A stretch of DNA of 12,411 bases. Origin: an uncultured Curvibacter sp. (GTDB lineage Bacteria > Pseudomonadota > Gammaproteobacteria > Burkholderiales > Burkholderiaceae). The notes below the pieces were generated by a model, which saw nothing but the letters and a program-made list of their open reading frames with translations, was not told where the DNA came from and did no database searches. Shown piece by piece: positions 6,678-12,411 of the stretch; within the stretch, counting starts at the first letter, position 1, and the number at the start of each line of letters is the position of its first letter. The DNA lies in assembly GCA_946481355.1 (NCBI GenBank), contig CAMLNH010000040.1, forward strand, positions 1-12,411, written 5' to 3'. The position numbers and the translations under genes were made by a program.

Positions 6678-7681
6678 GCCCGGACCTCGCCGGTCTGCAT
6701 GAGCTGCTGCCAGGCAGCGCGCAGTGCGTCCTGCGAGGCTGGCGGCAGCACGCCCAGGCGCACCTGGCCCGGCAGGCCAAAGGACGCGGCCGCGCGCAGC
6801 TTGATGCCTTGAGCGCGCAGGGCCTGCAAGGCCAGCGCCAGCGCGGGGCCCTGCACGGTGGTGCGGGCACAGAAGAAGTTGGCCAGGCTGGGCGTGCATT
6901 GCCAGCCCAGCGATTCGCACAGGCCGAGCTGGCGCGCCTTCCAGGCGCGCAGCGTGTCCAGGCTGGCGCGCAGCCAGGCCTGCACGTCGGCACGTACCCA
7001 GGCCTGCAGCAGGGCCACCCCGTGCGCGCCCAGCGGCCAGGAGGGGCACAGGGCTTCGAGCTGGGCCATGGTCTCCTCGGCCTGCAGCGGGGCGATGACA
7101 TAGGCGGCGCGCACGCCGGTCAGGCCCAGGGCCTTGTTGGGTGTCCAGAGCTGCCAGACCTGTGCCAGTTCCTCGGGCTGGAGGCTGGGCTCGCCCTGCA
7201 GGCGCAGCGGCTCGTAGGCGCGGTCGAGCACGCACAGCGGGGCTGCGCGCACCAGCTGCGGCAGTTCGGCTTGCGCCTGGCCCAGGGGGCTCGACGGTTC
7301 GCAGGCCCAGGTCAGGCTGGCCGTGTGCGCGTCCTCGACCTGGCGCAGACTCCAGGCCAGCGCGGCGGCTGTGTAGTCGCCGTAGCAGTGTTGGGGCAGC
7401 CAGACGCTGCGCGGGCCGCGCTGCGCCACCCAGGCACTGATGCGGTGGATGAACTCGCTGGCGCTCGCGGCCAGCAGCACGCGGCCGGGCGCCACGTCAT
7501 GCCAGTCGGCCAGCTGCGCACGCAGCGCGGTGTAGGAAGGATCGGGGTAATGCGTGGCGTCGGCGGCCTGCACGGCGGCCAGGGCCTGGGGACAGGGGCC
7601 GCAGGCATTGCTGTTGGTGGAAAAGTCGTGCGCGGGCACACCGTGTGCGTCAGGCCCGCCATGCAGCTGCTGCGTGATCAT
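6674..7681 (-). CDS. cobD: Fold-type I PLP enzyme, probable L-threonine-O-3-phosphate decarboxylase
   Basis: Its likely role is making (R)-1-amino-2-propanol-phosphate, the arm that CbiB attaches to cobyric acid (CobD in Salmonella, CobC in Pseudomonas). The 335 residues are slightly short for the family. It shows the N-terminal HGG (7-9), DFSTNSNACGP (19-29), YPDPSYTALRAQLA (45-58), D153 and Y156 in LDRAY, the presumed Schiff-base lysine K183 in WTPNKALGLTGVR, and R308 near the end in QVRLGV. Several hallmark motifs are atypical. The family NPNNPTG reads EPSSPLG (128-134), DEAF reads DRAY, and the S-F-x-K before the lysine reads TPNK. Context supports the cobalamin role: it overlaps cbiB upstream and cobQ downstream by ATGA. 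The ATG start at 7681 has only a weak Shine-Dalgarno. The alternative is a related aminotransferase with another substrate. The PLP fold is certain, the exact reaction less so. Confidence 0.82.
   Translation of the reverse strand: MITQQLHGGPDAHGVPAHDFSTNSNACGPCPQALAAVQAADATHYPDPSYTALRAQLADWHDVAPGRVLLAASASEFIHRISAWVAQRGPRSVWLPQHCYGDYTAAALAWSLRQVEDAHTASLTWACEPSSPLGQAQAELPQLVRAAPLCVLDRAYEPLRLQGEPSLQPEELAQVWQLWTPNKALGLTGVRAAYVIAPLQAEETMAQLEALCPSWPLGAHGVALLQAWVRADVQAWLRASLDTLRAWKARQLGLCESLGWQCTPSLANFFCARTTVQGPALALALQALRAQGIKLRAAASFGLPGQVRLGVLPPASQDALRAAWQQLMQTGEVRA
6685..6688 (-). promoter_or_regulatory. Ribosome binding site for cobQ
   Basis: GAGG on the minus strand lies 7 nt before the cobQ ATG at 6677, inside the 3' end of cobD. 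It supports that start within a frame that stays open well upstream. Confidence 0.6.
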
Positions 7682-8658
7682 GCCCGATTCTCGCCCACGA
7701 CGAGCAGCGCCGCGCCCAGCAGCAGCGCGAGCAGCAGGACCGCCCGCTCGCCCAGCTGCACGGCCCGTGCGGTGTCGCCGGCCTGCGGCCCACGCCCGGC
7801 CTCATGCAGGACATAGACGCCGGGCTTGCTCAGGCGCACGTCGAGCGCCAGCGCCATGGCGGCCATGGGCCAGCCGCTGTTGGGTGAGGGCGTACGCGGC
7901 GCCTGGGCGCGCAAGGCACGCCAGGACAGACCGCCGCGCACCAGCGCCAGCAGCAGGGCCGTGAGGCGCGCCGGCAGCCAGGACAGCACGTCGTCCACGC
8001 GCGCGGCCCACTTGCCGGCCCAGGTCCAGTCGCGCCCTGCACGCAGGCCGCGGTAGCCCCACATGGCGTCGGCCGTGTTGGCATAACGGTAGAGCGCCGC
8101 GCCCGGCAGGCCCAGCAGCGCGAACCAGAACAGTGGCGCAACCAGCGAGTCGTTGAGGTTCTCGGCCAGGGACTCGATGGCGCTTTCGCGGACCTGCTGT
8201 GCATCGAGCGTGCTGACGTCGCGGCTGACCAGACGTGCCAATTGCGCGCGTCCGTTCTCCAGACTGGTCTGCAGGGCGGCTTCGACCGCCCGCACCTCGT
8301 CGCGCAACATGCGCCAGGCCAGCAAGGGCTTGAGCAGCAGACCCAGCAGCACGACGGCGGCAAGCGCGTGCCAGGACAGCAGCCATTGCTGGATGGTGAT
8401 TGCCACGGCGCCGACCACCACGGCCCCCAGGCTCCAGGCCAGCGCGCCGAGCACGAAGCGCGGGATGTCTGCACCCTGCCCGGCCTGCGCGCCTTGGGGC
8501 GCGATGTGTTGCCCCATCCAGCCCAGGTATTGGCCCATCCACACCACCGGATGCCAGTGCGCGGGCGGTTCGCCGAACCAGCGGTCGACGAGCAGGGCGA
8601 GCCAGAGCGCGGCAGCCAGCGACGGCCCCAGGGTGGAAGCAGTGAGCCAGAAATCCAT
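7678..8658 (-). CDS. cbiB: Adenosylcobinamide-phosphate synthase, membrane protein
   Basis: It attaches aminopropanol phosphate to adenosylcobyric acid to give adenosylcobinamide phosphate (CobD in Pseudomonas naming). It has 326 residues, typical for the family. The signature DRWFGEPPAHWHPVVWMG is at 25-42. ARLVSRDVSTLD is at 141-152, followed by SAIESLAENLNDSLVAPLFW (159-178). YANTADAMWGYRGL is at 192-205 and SPNSGWPMAAMA at 258-269. Hydrophobic helices at about 12-24, 68-90, 97-113, 173-189, 230-241 and 304-321 indicate an inner-membrane protein. The open frame extends upstream to 8763, but ATG at 8658 is chosen because it overlaps the cobO stop as TGATG, has GAGGA 3 nt upstream and fits the family N terminus. 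It is followed by the gene for the enzyme that makes its second substrate, overlapping by ATGA. Confidence 0.95.
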   Translation of the reverse strand: MDFWLTASTLGPSLAAALWLALLVDRWFGEPPAHWHPVVWMGQYLGWMGQHIAPQGAQAGQGADIPRFVLGALAWSLGAVVVGAVAITIQQWLLSWHALAAVVLLGLLLKPLLAWRMLRDEVRAVEAALQTSLENGRAQLARLVSRDVSTLDAQQVRESAIESLAENLNDSLVAPLFWFALLGLPGAALYRYANTADAMWGYRGLRAGRDWTWAGKWAARVDDVLSWLPARLTALLLALVRGGLSWRALRAQAPRTPSPNSGWPMAAMALALDVRLSKPGVYVLHEAGRGPQAGDTARAVQLGERAVLLLALLLGAALLVVGENRA

Positions 8659-9227
8659 CAATCCTCGATGCCGCGCTGCGCCGGGATGCCGGCGTTGAAG
8701 GCGTGCTTGATCTTGGTCATCTCGGTCACGGTGTCGGCCAGCTCGATGATCTCGGGCGGGCAACGCCGGCCCGTGAGCACCACGTGCACGTCCTTGGGCC
8801 GTTCGCGCAGGGTCTGCAGCACCTCGTCCAGCGGCAGCCAGCCGTAGATCAGCGGGTAGGTGATCTCGTCGAGCACGACGAGGAACAGGTCACCACCGAG
8901 GATGCTGGCCTTGGCACGCTCCCAGCCATCGCGCGCCAGCTGGGCCGAATGCTCCAGGTCCTGGCTCTTCCAGCTGAAGCCGTCGCCCAGGCCTTCGATG
9001 GGGATGCCGATCTGCTCGAACATGCGGTGCTCACCGAAGCGCGCCGTGGGCACTTTCATGAACTGGTAGATCTTCACGGCCTTGCCGCGCCCATGCGCGC
9101 GCAAGGCCAGACCGAAGGCGGCCGTGCTCTTGCCCTTGCCATCGCCGGTGTTGACGATGACGAGGCCGCGGCGCTCGCCCTCGGGTTTCTCGTAGGGTTT
9201 TTCGCTGGGAGGGGTTTCGATCTGCAT
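8658..9227 (-). CDS. cobO: Corrinoid adenosyltransferase (CobO/BtuR type)
   Basis: It transfers the 5'-deoxyadenosyl group from ATP to cob(I)alamin or other reduced corrinoids, giving the Co-C bond, and acts on both salvaged and newly made corrinoids. It has 189 residues, close to the usual 190-200. The modified P-loop [10 protein letters not shown] is at 26-35, YQFMK at 54-58 and GDGFSW at 81-86. The Walker-B-like VVLDEITY is at 117-124, [20 protein letters not shown] at 151-170 and the terminal AQRGIED at 183-189. The frame is open upstream to 9719, inside btuD. ATG at 9227 is the only start codon near the family N terminus and lies 10 nt after the btuD stop. No clear Shine-Dalgarno is seen, unusual for this operon, so it may depend on ribosomes finishing btuD. 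It overlaps cbiB by one base. Confidence 0.96.
   Translation of the reverse strand: MQIETPPSEKPYEKPEGERRGLVIVNTGDGKGKSTAAFGLALRAHGRGKAVKIYQFMKVPTARFGEHRMFEQIGIPIEGLGDGFSWKSQDLEHSAQLARDGWERAKASILGGDLFLVVLDEITYPLIYGWLPLDEVLQTLRERPKDVHVVLTGRRCPPEIIELADTVTEMTKIKHAFNAGIPAQRGIED
8662..8666 (-). promoter_or_regulatory. Ribosome binding site for cbiB
   Basis: GAGGA on the minus strand ends 3 nt before the cbiB ATG at 8658, within the last codons of cobO. It supports the TGATG start rather than a longer upstream frame. Confidence 0.55.
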
Positions 9228-9237
9228 AAAGGATGAC

Positions 9238-10026
9238 TCAAAGTTTGGGCAGCGAAAGCCACTGGCCCGCCACCTGCTGGATGTGGATGCGCCCGTCGAA
9301 CACGGCTTCGAGCGCGCGATGGGTGTCTGCTGCGCCGCAGGCCCCGTGGTGCATGACGCGGCCTGCGGCCATGATGAGCAGGTCGTCGGACTGCAGGGCC
9401 AGCGGCAGCTCGTGCAGCACGCTGACCACGGTGCGGCCCTGGCGCACGAGGTCGCGCACGAGCAGTAGCCAGTCCACCTGGTGCGGTGGATCGAGGTTGG
9501 CCAGAGGCTCGTCCATGAGCAGCACCTGAGCCTCGACCGCCAGCGCGCGCGCCAGCAGCACCCGCTGGCGCTCGCCGCCCGAGAGCTGGCCCAGTGGCCG
9601 CGCGCGCCAGTCCCAGGCCTGGGTGGCGCGCAGGGCGCGCTCCACGGCGGCGTGGTCGGCTGCACTCGGCGGGGCCAGCCAGGGCTGATGCGGCAGGCGG
9701 CCCAGCATGGCCACGTCATAGGCGATCAGGTCGTCCGTGGCGCCTTCGTTCTGGCCCAGCCAGGCCAGGCACTGGGCACGCAGGCGGCTGGGGACGGTGG
9801 ACAGGACCTCGCCCTGCAGTCTCACCTCGCCCCGCGCCTGCGGCAGCAGACCGGCCAGGGCCTTGAGCAGGGTGGATTTGCCCGCGCCGTTGGGGCCGAC
9901 GATGCTGGTCCAGCGCGCGGCCGGCAGGTCCAGCGTGATGCCGTGCAGGACTTCGGCTTGGCCCAGCGTGGCGCTGAGGCGGCGGGCACTCAGGGCCGGT
10001 GTGTTGGGCGTGGGATGCGGATTCAT
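9238..10026 (-). CDS. btuD: Cobalamin/corrinoid ABC transporter, ATP-binding subunit
   Basis: This cytoplasmic ATPase powers the BtuC permease. The 262 residues show the complete ABC set: Walker [10 protein letters not shown] at 44-52, the Q-loop glutamine Q92 in WLGQNE, signature LSGGERQR at 148-155, Walker B VLLMDEP at 168-174, D-loop NLDPPHQ and switch histidine H205 in VLHELPLA. It belongs to the FhuC/BtuD/FepC group that serves siderophores, haem and B12; the assignment to B12 rests on the surrounding genes. The frame is open upstream to 10425, but ATG at 10026 overlaps the btuC stop as ATGA and has a strong GGAGG with a 6-nt spacer. Ten bases separate its stop from cobO. No motif is missing. 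Confidence 0.93.
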   Translation of the reverse strand: MNPHPTPNTPALSARRLSATLGQAEVLHGITLDLPAARWTSIVGPNGAGKSTLLKALAGLLPQARGEVRLQGEVLSTVPSRLRAQCLAWLGQNEGATDDLIAYDVAMLGRLPHQPWLAPPSAADHAAVERALRATQAWDWRARPLGQLSGGERQRVLLARALAVEAQVLLMDEPLANLDPPHQVDWLLLVRDLVRQGRTVVSVLHELPLALQSDDLLIMAAGRVMHHGACGAADTHRALEAVFDGRIHIQQVAGQWLSLPKL

Positions 10027-11024
10027 ACCACCCCTCCGCTGCCACTGGTGCGCCGGTGCATGAGCCACAGCAGGTAGCTGCCGCCGAGCACGGCGGTGAG
10101 CACACCCACGGGCAGCTCCTGCGGCGCGATGAGCCAGCGCGCCAGGATGTCGGCCGCCATGAGCAGCAGGCCGCCCATGAGCGCGGCCAGCAGCACGAGA
10201 CGGCCGTGTGTGGTCTTGACGATGGAGCGCACCAGGTGCGGCGCGGCCAGGCCCACGAAGGCGATGAGCCCGGTCTGCGCCACGGCCGTGCCCGTGGCCA
10301 GCGCGAGCACGGCGACCAGCACCACACGCATGGGCGCCAGCGGCAGCCCCAGGCTGGCGGCCGTGGCCTCGCCCAGGCTCAGGCCATCGAGCGCGCGGGC
10401 GCAGGCCCAGGCGGCCAGTGCGCACAGCGCGCCGACGCCTGCCATGAGCGCACAGGCCGACCAGCCCACGAAGCTCGCACTGCCGAGGTTGAAGCCCAGC
10501 ATGGCGGGCACGATGTCGGGTGCGGCCAGCGTGACCAGGTCCTTGGCCGCGCCGAGCACCACGCCGACGATGACGCCGGCCAGCAGCAGGCGCAGCGTGT
10601 GCTGCACGCCGCGTGCGAGCTGCAGCGTGAGCAGCACCGCGAGCACCGCGCCGAGGAAGGCCGCGCCCGTGAGCCCCAGGCGCGTGACCCAGGCCACGGC
10701 CGAGGGCGAGACACCGAGCAGGGCCATGGCCGAGGCCACGCCCAGTGAGGCGCCCGAGGCGCTGCCGAGTAGGAAGGGATCGGCCAGCGGGTTGCGGAAC
10801 AGGCCCTGGGCCACGGCACCCGCCAGACCGAGCAGCGCGCCCGCGAGCCAGGCGCCCAGGGTGCGCGGCAGCCGGATCTCCCAGACGATTTGCGCCGACA
10901 CCGGGTCCTGCGCGGCGCGCAGCACGCTCTCAAAACCCGTGCTGCCCACGCTGGCACCCAGGGCCAGCAGCAGCGCCGAGAGCAGCAGCAAACCGAGGCC
11001 GAGCACGGAGGCCGGGTGCTTCAC
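10023..11024 (-). CDS. btuC: Cobalamin/corrinoid ABC transporter, permease subunit
   Basis: This inner-membrane channel subunit of the FecCD/BtuC family passes B12 or cobinamide from BtuF into the cytoplasm. It has 333 residues, almost entirely hydrophobic, consistent with about ten transmembrane helices. The family hallmark RLPRTLGAWLAG starts at 51; R51 and R54 match the BtuC arginines (R56 and R59 in E. coli) that dock glutamates of BtuF. AGAVAQGLFRNPLADPFLLG follows and is characteristic. GLIAFVGLAAPHLVR, the loop that contacts the ATPase, lies near residue 260. The start is GTG at 11024, chosen over an upstream TTG at 11072 because it forms a GTGA overlap with the btuF stop and has AGGAGA with a 6-nt spacer. 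It overlaps btuD by ATGA. The substrate is inferred from context. Confidence 0.94.
   Translation of the reverse strand: MKHPASVLGLGLLLLSALLLALGASVGSTGFESVLRAAQDPVSAQIVWEIRLPRTLGAWLAGALLGLAGAVAQGLFRNPLADPFLLGSASGASLGVASAMALLGVSPSAVAWVTRLGLTGAAFLGAVLAVLLTLQLARGVQHTLRLLLAGVIVGVVLGAAKDLVTLAAPDIVPAMLGFNLGSASFVGWSACALMAGVGALCALAAWACARALDGLSLGEATAASLGLPLAPMRVVLVAVLALATGTAVAQTGLIAFVGLAAPHLVRSIVKTTHGRLVLLAALMGGLLLMAADILARWLIAPQELPVGVLTAVLGGSYLLWLMHRRTSGSGGVV
10033..10037 (-). promoter_or_regulatory. Strong ribosome binding site for btuD
   Basis: GGAGG on the minus strand lies 6 nt before the btuD ATG at 10026, inside the last codons of btuC. It fixes the start against an open frame that continues about 400 nt upstream. 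Confidence 0.8.
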
Positions 11025-11908
11025 GGGCGGTCTCCTGGAGGAAGCGGCAGGGCCAGTTTCTCGGTGATGCAACGCGCCATGATCTGCGCGGCCTCGGCCA
11101 TGCGCGGGCCGGGGCGTACGACCACGTCCGAGTCGCCGATGCCGTAGACGCAGAGACGCTGAGCCCGCACGGCCTTCATCTGGTCCCAGCCCGGGTAAGG
11201 CACGCGCGCCTGCATGCTGCGGTTGCCGATCATGATGAGGTCGGGGTCGGCGCGCACGATGAATTCGGGGTTGAGGCGCGGAAACGGCCCGAGCTCGGCC
11301 GGGATCACGTTCCTCACACCCAGGCGCGCCAGTGTCTCGCCGATGAAGGAGGCCTCGCCCGCACCATAGGGGCCGCGGCTGACCTCGAAATAGACGCGCA
11401 GGCCGCGCGCCGCCGGCGGCAGGCTGCGGGCGGCGGCATCCACGCTGTCCTGGATCTCGCGCCAGAGCCGCTCGGGCTCGCTCGCGGGCACATCAAGCAG
11501 CGTGCCCAGCTGCTGCAGCACGCGCCGCACATCGGCATGGGTCTTGGGTTCGAGCGCCACGACCTTGAGGCCCAGGGCCTCCAGGCGTTCGCTGGCGCGC
11601 GAGGACACGGAGATCAGCACCGCATCGGGCCGCAGGGCGACCACGGCCTCGATGCTCGGGTCCAGCCCGCCGCCCAGGCGTGGCAGGCGCGCAATGCTCT
11701 CGGGGTGGTTGGAATAACGGTCCACGCCCACGAGGCGCTGGCACTGGCCCAGCGCGCAGACGCTTTCGGTCAGCGAAGGCAGCAGGCTCACGATGCGCAG
11801 CGGCGTCTGCGCGAAGCGCACGGTGACGCCACGCTGGTCGGTGATCTCCAGCGCCTGCACGGGCCCGGCCAGGGCCAGCAGCCAGGCGAGGACGAAGCGG
11901 AATCTCAT
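11021..11908 (-). CDS. btuF: Periplasmic corrinoid-binding protein of ABC transporter
   Basis: This periplasmic receptor captures vitamin B12 or cobinamide and delivers it to BtuCD. It has 295 residues: a signal peptide (MRFRF, then the hydrophobic VLAWLLALAGP, with likely cleavage after VQA at 19) followed by a two-lobed class III binding protein. PLRIVSLLPSLTES at 36-49 begins the first lobe. E87 in SIEAVVAL and E215 in NPEFIVRADPD align with the two glutamates (E72 and E202 of E. coli BtuF) that form salt bridges with BtuC arginines, which are also conserved here. C51 and C56 in the first lobe might form a short disulfide. There is no lipobox, so the protein is probably soluble. The ATG start overlaps the cobU stop as ATGA and has AAAGGA 5 nt upstream. 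The C terminus overlaps btuC by GTGA. Confidence 0.93.
   Translation of the reverse strand: MRFRFVLAWLLALAGPVQALEITDQRGVTVRFAQTPLRIVSLLPSLTESVCALGQCQRLVGVDRYSNHPESIARLPRLGGGLDPSIEAVVALRPDAVLISVSSRASERLEALGLKVVALEPKTHADVRRVLQQLGTLLDVPASEPERLWREIQDSVDAAARSLPPAARGLRVYFEVSRGPYGAGEASFIGETLARLGVRNVIPAELGPFPRLNPEFIVRADPDLIMIGNRSMQARVPYPGWDQMKAVRAQRLCVYGIGDSDVVVRPGPRMAEAAQIMARCITEKLALPLPPGDRP
11031..11036 (-). promoter_or_regulatory. Ribosome binding site for btuC, within a B12-box-like string
   Basis: AGGAGA on the minus strand, 6 nt before the GTG at 11024, decides the btuC start. The surrounding CCAGGAGACCGCC (11026-11038) resembles the conserved B12 box of cobalamin riboswitches, but I see no accompanying aptamer core upstream, so only the ribosome site is called here. 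Confidence 0.8.
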
Positions 11909-12411
11909 GTGTGTCCTTTCAGCGTGAGCGGCAGGCCGGCGGCCATGAAGCTCACACGCTCACAGACGCGGGCCACGTCCTGGTTGAGCCGGCCCAGCGT
12001 GTCGACGAAATGGCGCACCTCGCGGCCCATGGGAATCACCCCTAGGCCGATCTCGTTGCCCACGAGCACAACAGGGCCGGGTATCGTGCGCAAGGTCTGG
12101 AGTAGCGCTGCCATGGGTGGCTCGCCTGCCACGCCGCTGGCCGGCATCAGGTGGTTGGTGAGCCAGAGGGTCAGGCAGTCCACCACGAGCAGGGTCTCGG
12201 GGCGGCTGTGCGCGGTGATCGCATGGTCGAGATGCAGCGGCTCTTCCACGGTCTGCAAACCCGGCACACGTTGCGCGCGGTCTTCCTGATGGCGGGCGAT
12301 GCGCGCGCGCATCTCGGCGTCATGGGGTTGGCCGGTGGCAATCAGCACCGCGCGGTGCTGCGGCGACTGCGCCAGCCAGACACGCGCCAGCAACTCGGCG
12401 CGACGCGACTT
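11905..12411 (-). CDS. cobU: Adenosylcobinamide kinase / adenosylcobinamide-phosphate guanylyltransferase, N-terminus outside window
   Basis: This bifunctional cytoplasmic enzyme phosphorylates adenosylcobinamide and then transfers GMP from GTP to give adenosylcobinamide-GDP, the CobS substrate (CobP in Pseudomonas naming). The 168 visible residues begin with KSRRAELLARVWLA, which is the last part of the P-loop GGxRSGKS and what follows it, so only about ten residues are missing beyond 12411. HDAEMRARIARHQEDR contains the histidine expected to be guanylylated (visible residue 41, equal to H46 in Salmonella). TVEEPLHL, LLVVDCLTLWLTN and VGNEIGLGVIPMGREVRHFVDTLGRLNQDVA (quoted only as landmarks: NEIGLG, GREVR, GRLNQ) follow in family order. 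It is the first visible gene of the operon and overlaps btuF by ATGA. A TTG at 12393 is not the true start, because coding similarity continues upstream. Confidence 0.95.
   Translation of the reverse strand, partial: KSRRAELLARVWLAQSPQHRAVLIATGQPHDAEMRARIARHQEDRAQRVPGLQTVEEPLHLDHAITAHSRPETLLVVDCLTLWLTNHLMPASGVAGEPPMAALLQTLRTIPGPVVLVGNEIGLGVIPMGREVRHFVDTLGRLNQDVARVCERVSFMAAGLPLTLKGHT
11914..11919 (-). promoter_or_regulatory. Ribosome binding site for btuF
   Basis: AAAGGA on the minus strand, 5 nt before the btuF ATG at 11908, lies inside the last codons of cobU and supports the start that gives an intact signal peptide. Confidence 0.65.

Larger units (their letters stand above)
2819..12411 (-). 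other. Cobalamin assembly and import operon (11 genes, 5' end outside window)
   Basis: Eleven minus-strand genes follow one another with almost no spacing. There are 4-nt ATGA or GTGA overlaps at 11905-11908, 11021-11024, 10023-10026, 7678-7681, 6674-6677 and 3361-3364, and a TGATG overlap at 8656-8660. The remaining gaps are 10 nt (btuD-cobO), 6 nt (cobQ-cobT) and 2 nt (cobT-cobS). There is no room for an internal intergenic promoter, so one transcript with translational coupling is the simplest reading. All eleven products belong to B12 uptake, adenosylation, side-arm attachment and nucleotide-loop assembly. In related bacteria such operons are usually controlled by a cobalamin riboswitch in the leader, which would lie beyond 12411 and is not visible. 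Confidence 0.88.

Noticed and set aside
4338..6812. An 824-codon open frame on the plus strand opposite cobT and cobQ, and similar long plus-strand frames at 514-1578, 1765-2757 and 3271-4908
   Set aside because: These lie opposite genes with complete family motifs. Their translations are low-complexity, rich in G, A, Q, H and R, as expected from the reverse of GC3-biased codons. No domain is recognisable.
11025..11072. TTG at 11072 as the btuC start
   Set aside because: It would add 16 residues overlapping btuF. GTG at 11024 has a strong AGGAGA site and the GTGA junction seen elsewhere in the operon.
12300..12411. Cobalamin riboswitch or operon promoter at the right edge
   Set aside because: Coding sequence of cobU continues to the last base, so the operon leader is outside the window and nothing regulatory can be called here.
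1..12411. tRNA genes, CRISPR arrays, insertion sequences, prophage or toxin/defence genes
   Set aside because: Both strands are accounted for by metabolic, repair and signalling genes. I saw no spaced repeats, transposase motifs, terminal inverted repeats or tRNA-like folds.

Overview
The window is about 12.4 kb of very GC-rich bacterial DNA. Codon use is strongly GC3-biased, so long open antisense frames run across most real genes. The proteins resemble those of Betaproteobacteria, probably Burkholderiales of the Comamonadaceae type. That placement is inferred from protein similarity and gene content; there is no rRNA marker to confirm it. Coding density is close to total, and I see no tRNA, rRNA, mobile element, CRISPR array or long repeat.

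Left edge (1-592, plus strand): the 3' nine-tenths of nth, endonuclease III, cut by the window edge. It converges with the next gene, with 5 bp between the two stop codons. Positions 598-2772 (minus) encode a 724-residue membrane c-di-GMP signalling protein with MHYT, GGDEF and EAL domains. Both catalytic domains look intact.

Positions 2819-12411 (minus) hold a tight run of eleven genes for the late steps of adenosylcobalamin synthesis and for B12/corrinoid import. In transcription order they are cobU (5' end outside the window), btuF, btuC, btuD, cobO, cbiB, cobD (the PLP enzyme), cobQ, cobT, cobS and cobC (the phosphatase). Six junctions are 4-nt ATGA/GTGA overlaps, one is a TGATG overlap, and the largest gap is 10 nt, so this is almost certainly one translationally coupled operon.

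The genes fit one pathway. BtuFCD brings corrinoids from the periplasm to the cytoplasm, and CobO adds the adenosyl group. CobQ amidates to cobyric acid. CobD makes the aminopropanol phosphate arm, which CbiB attaches. CobU activates the cobinamide, CobT activates the lower-ligand base, and CobS joins the two halves. CobC removes the last phosphate. No corrin-ring-building gene, cbiA/cobB, bluB, threonine kinase or TonB receptor btuB is visible, so the visible part is a salvage and finishing module. The operon promoter and any cobalamin riboswitch would lie beyond position 12411.

Most of the window is a well-known pathway rather than a new system. The points most worth a second look are the unusual active-site motifs of the PLP enzyme, the absence of ring-building genes, the c-di-GMP gene directly behind the operon, and a B12-box-like string at the btuC ribosome binding site.
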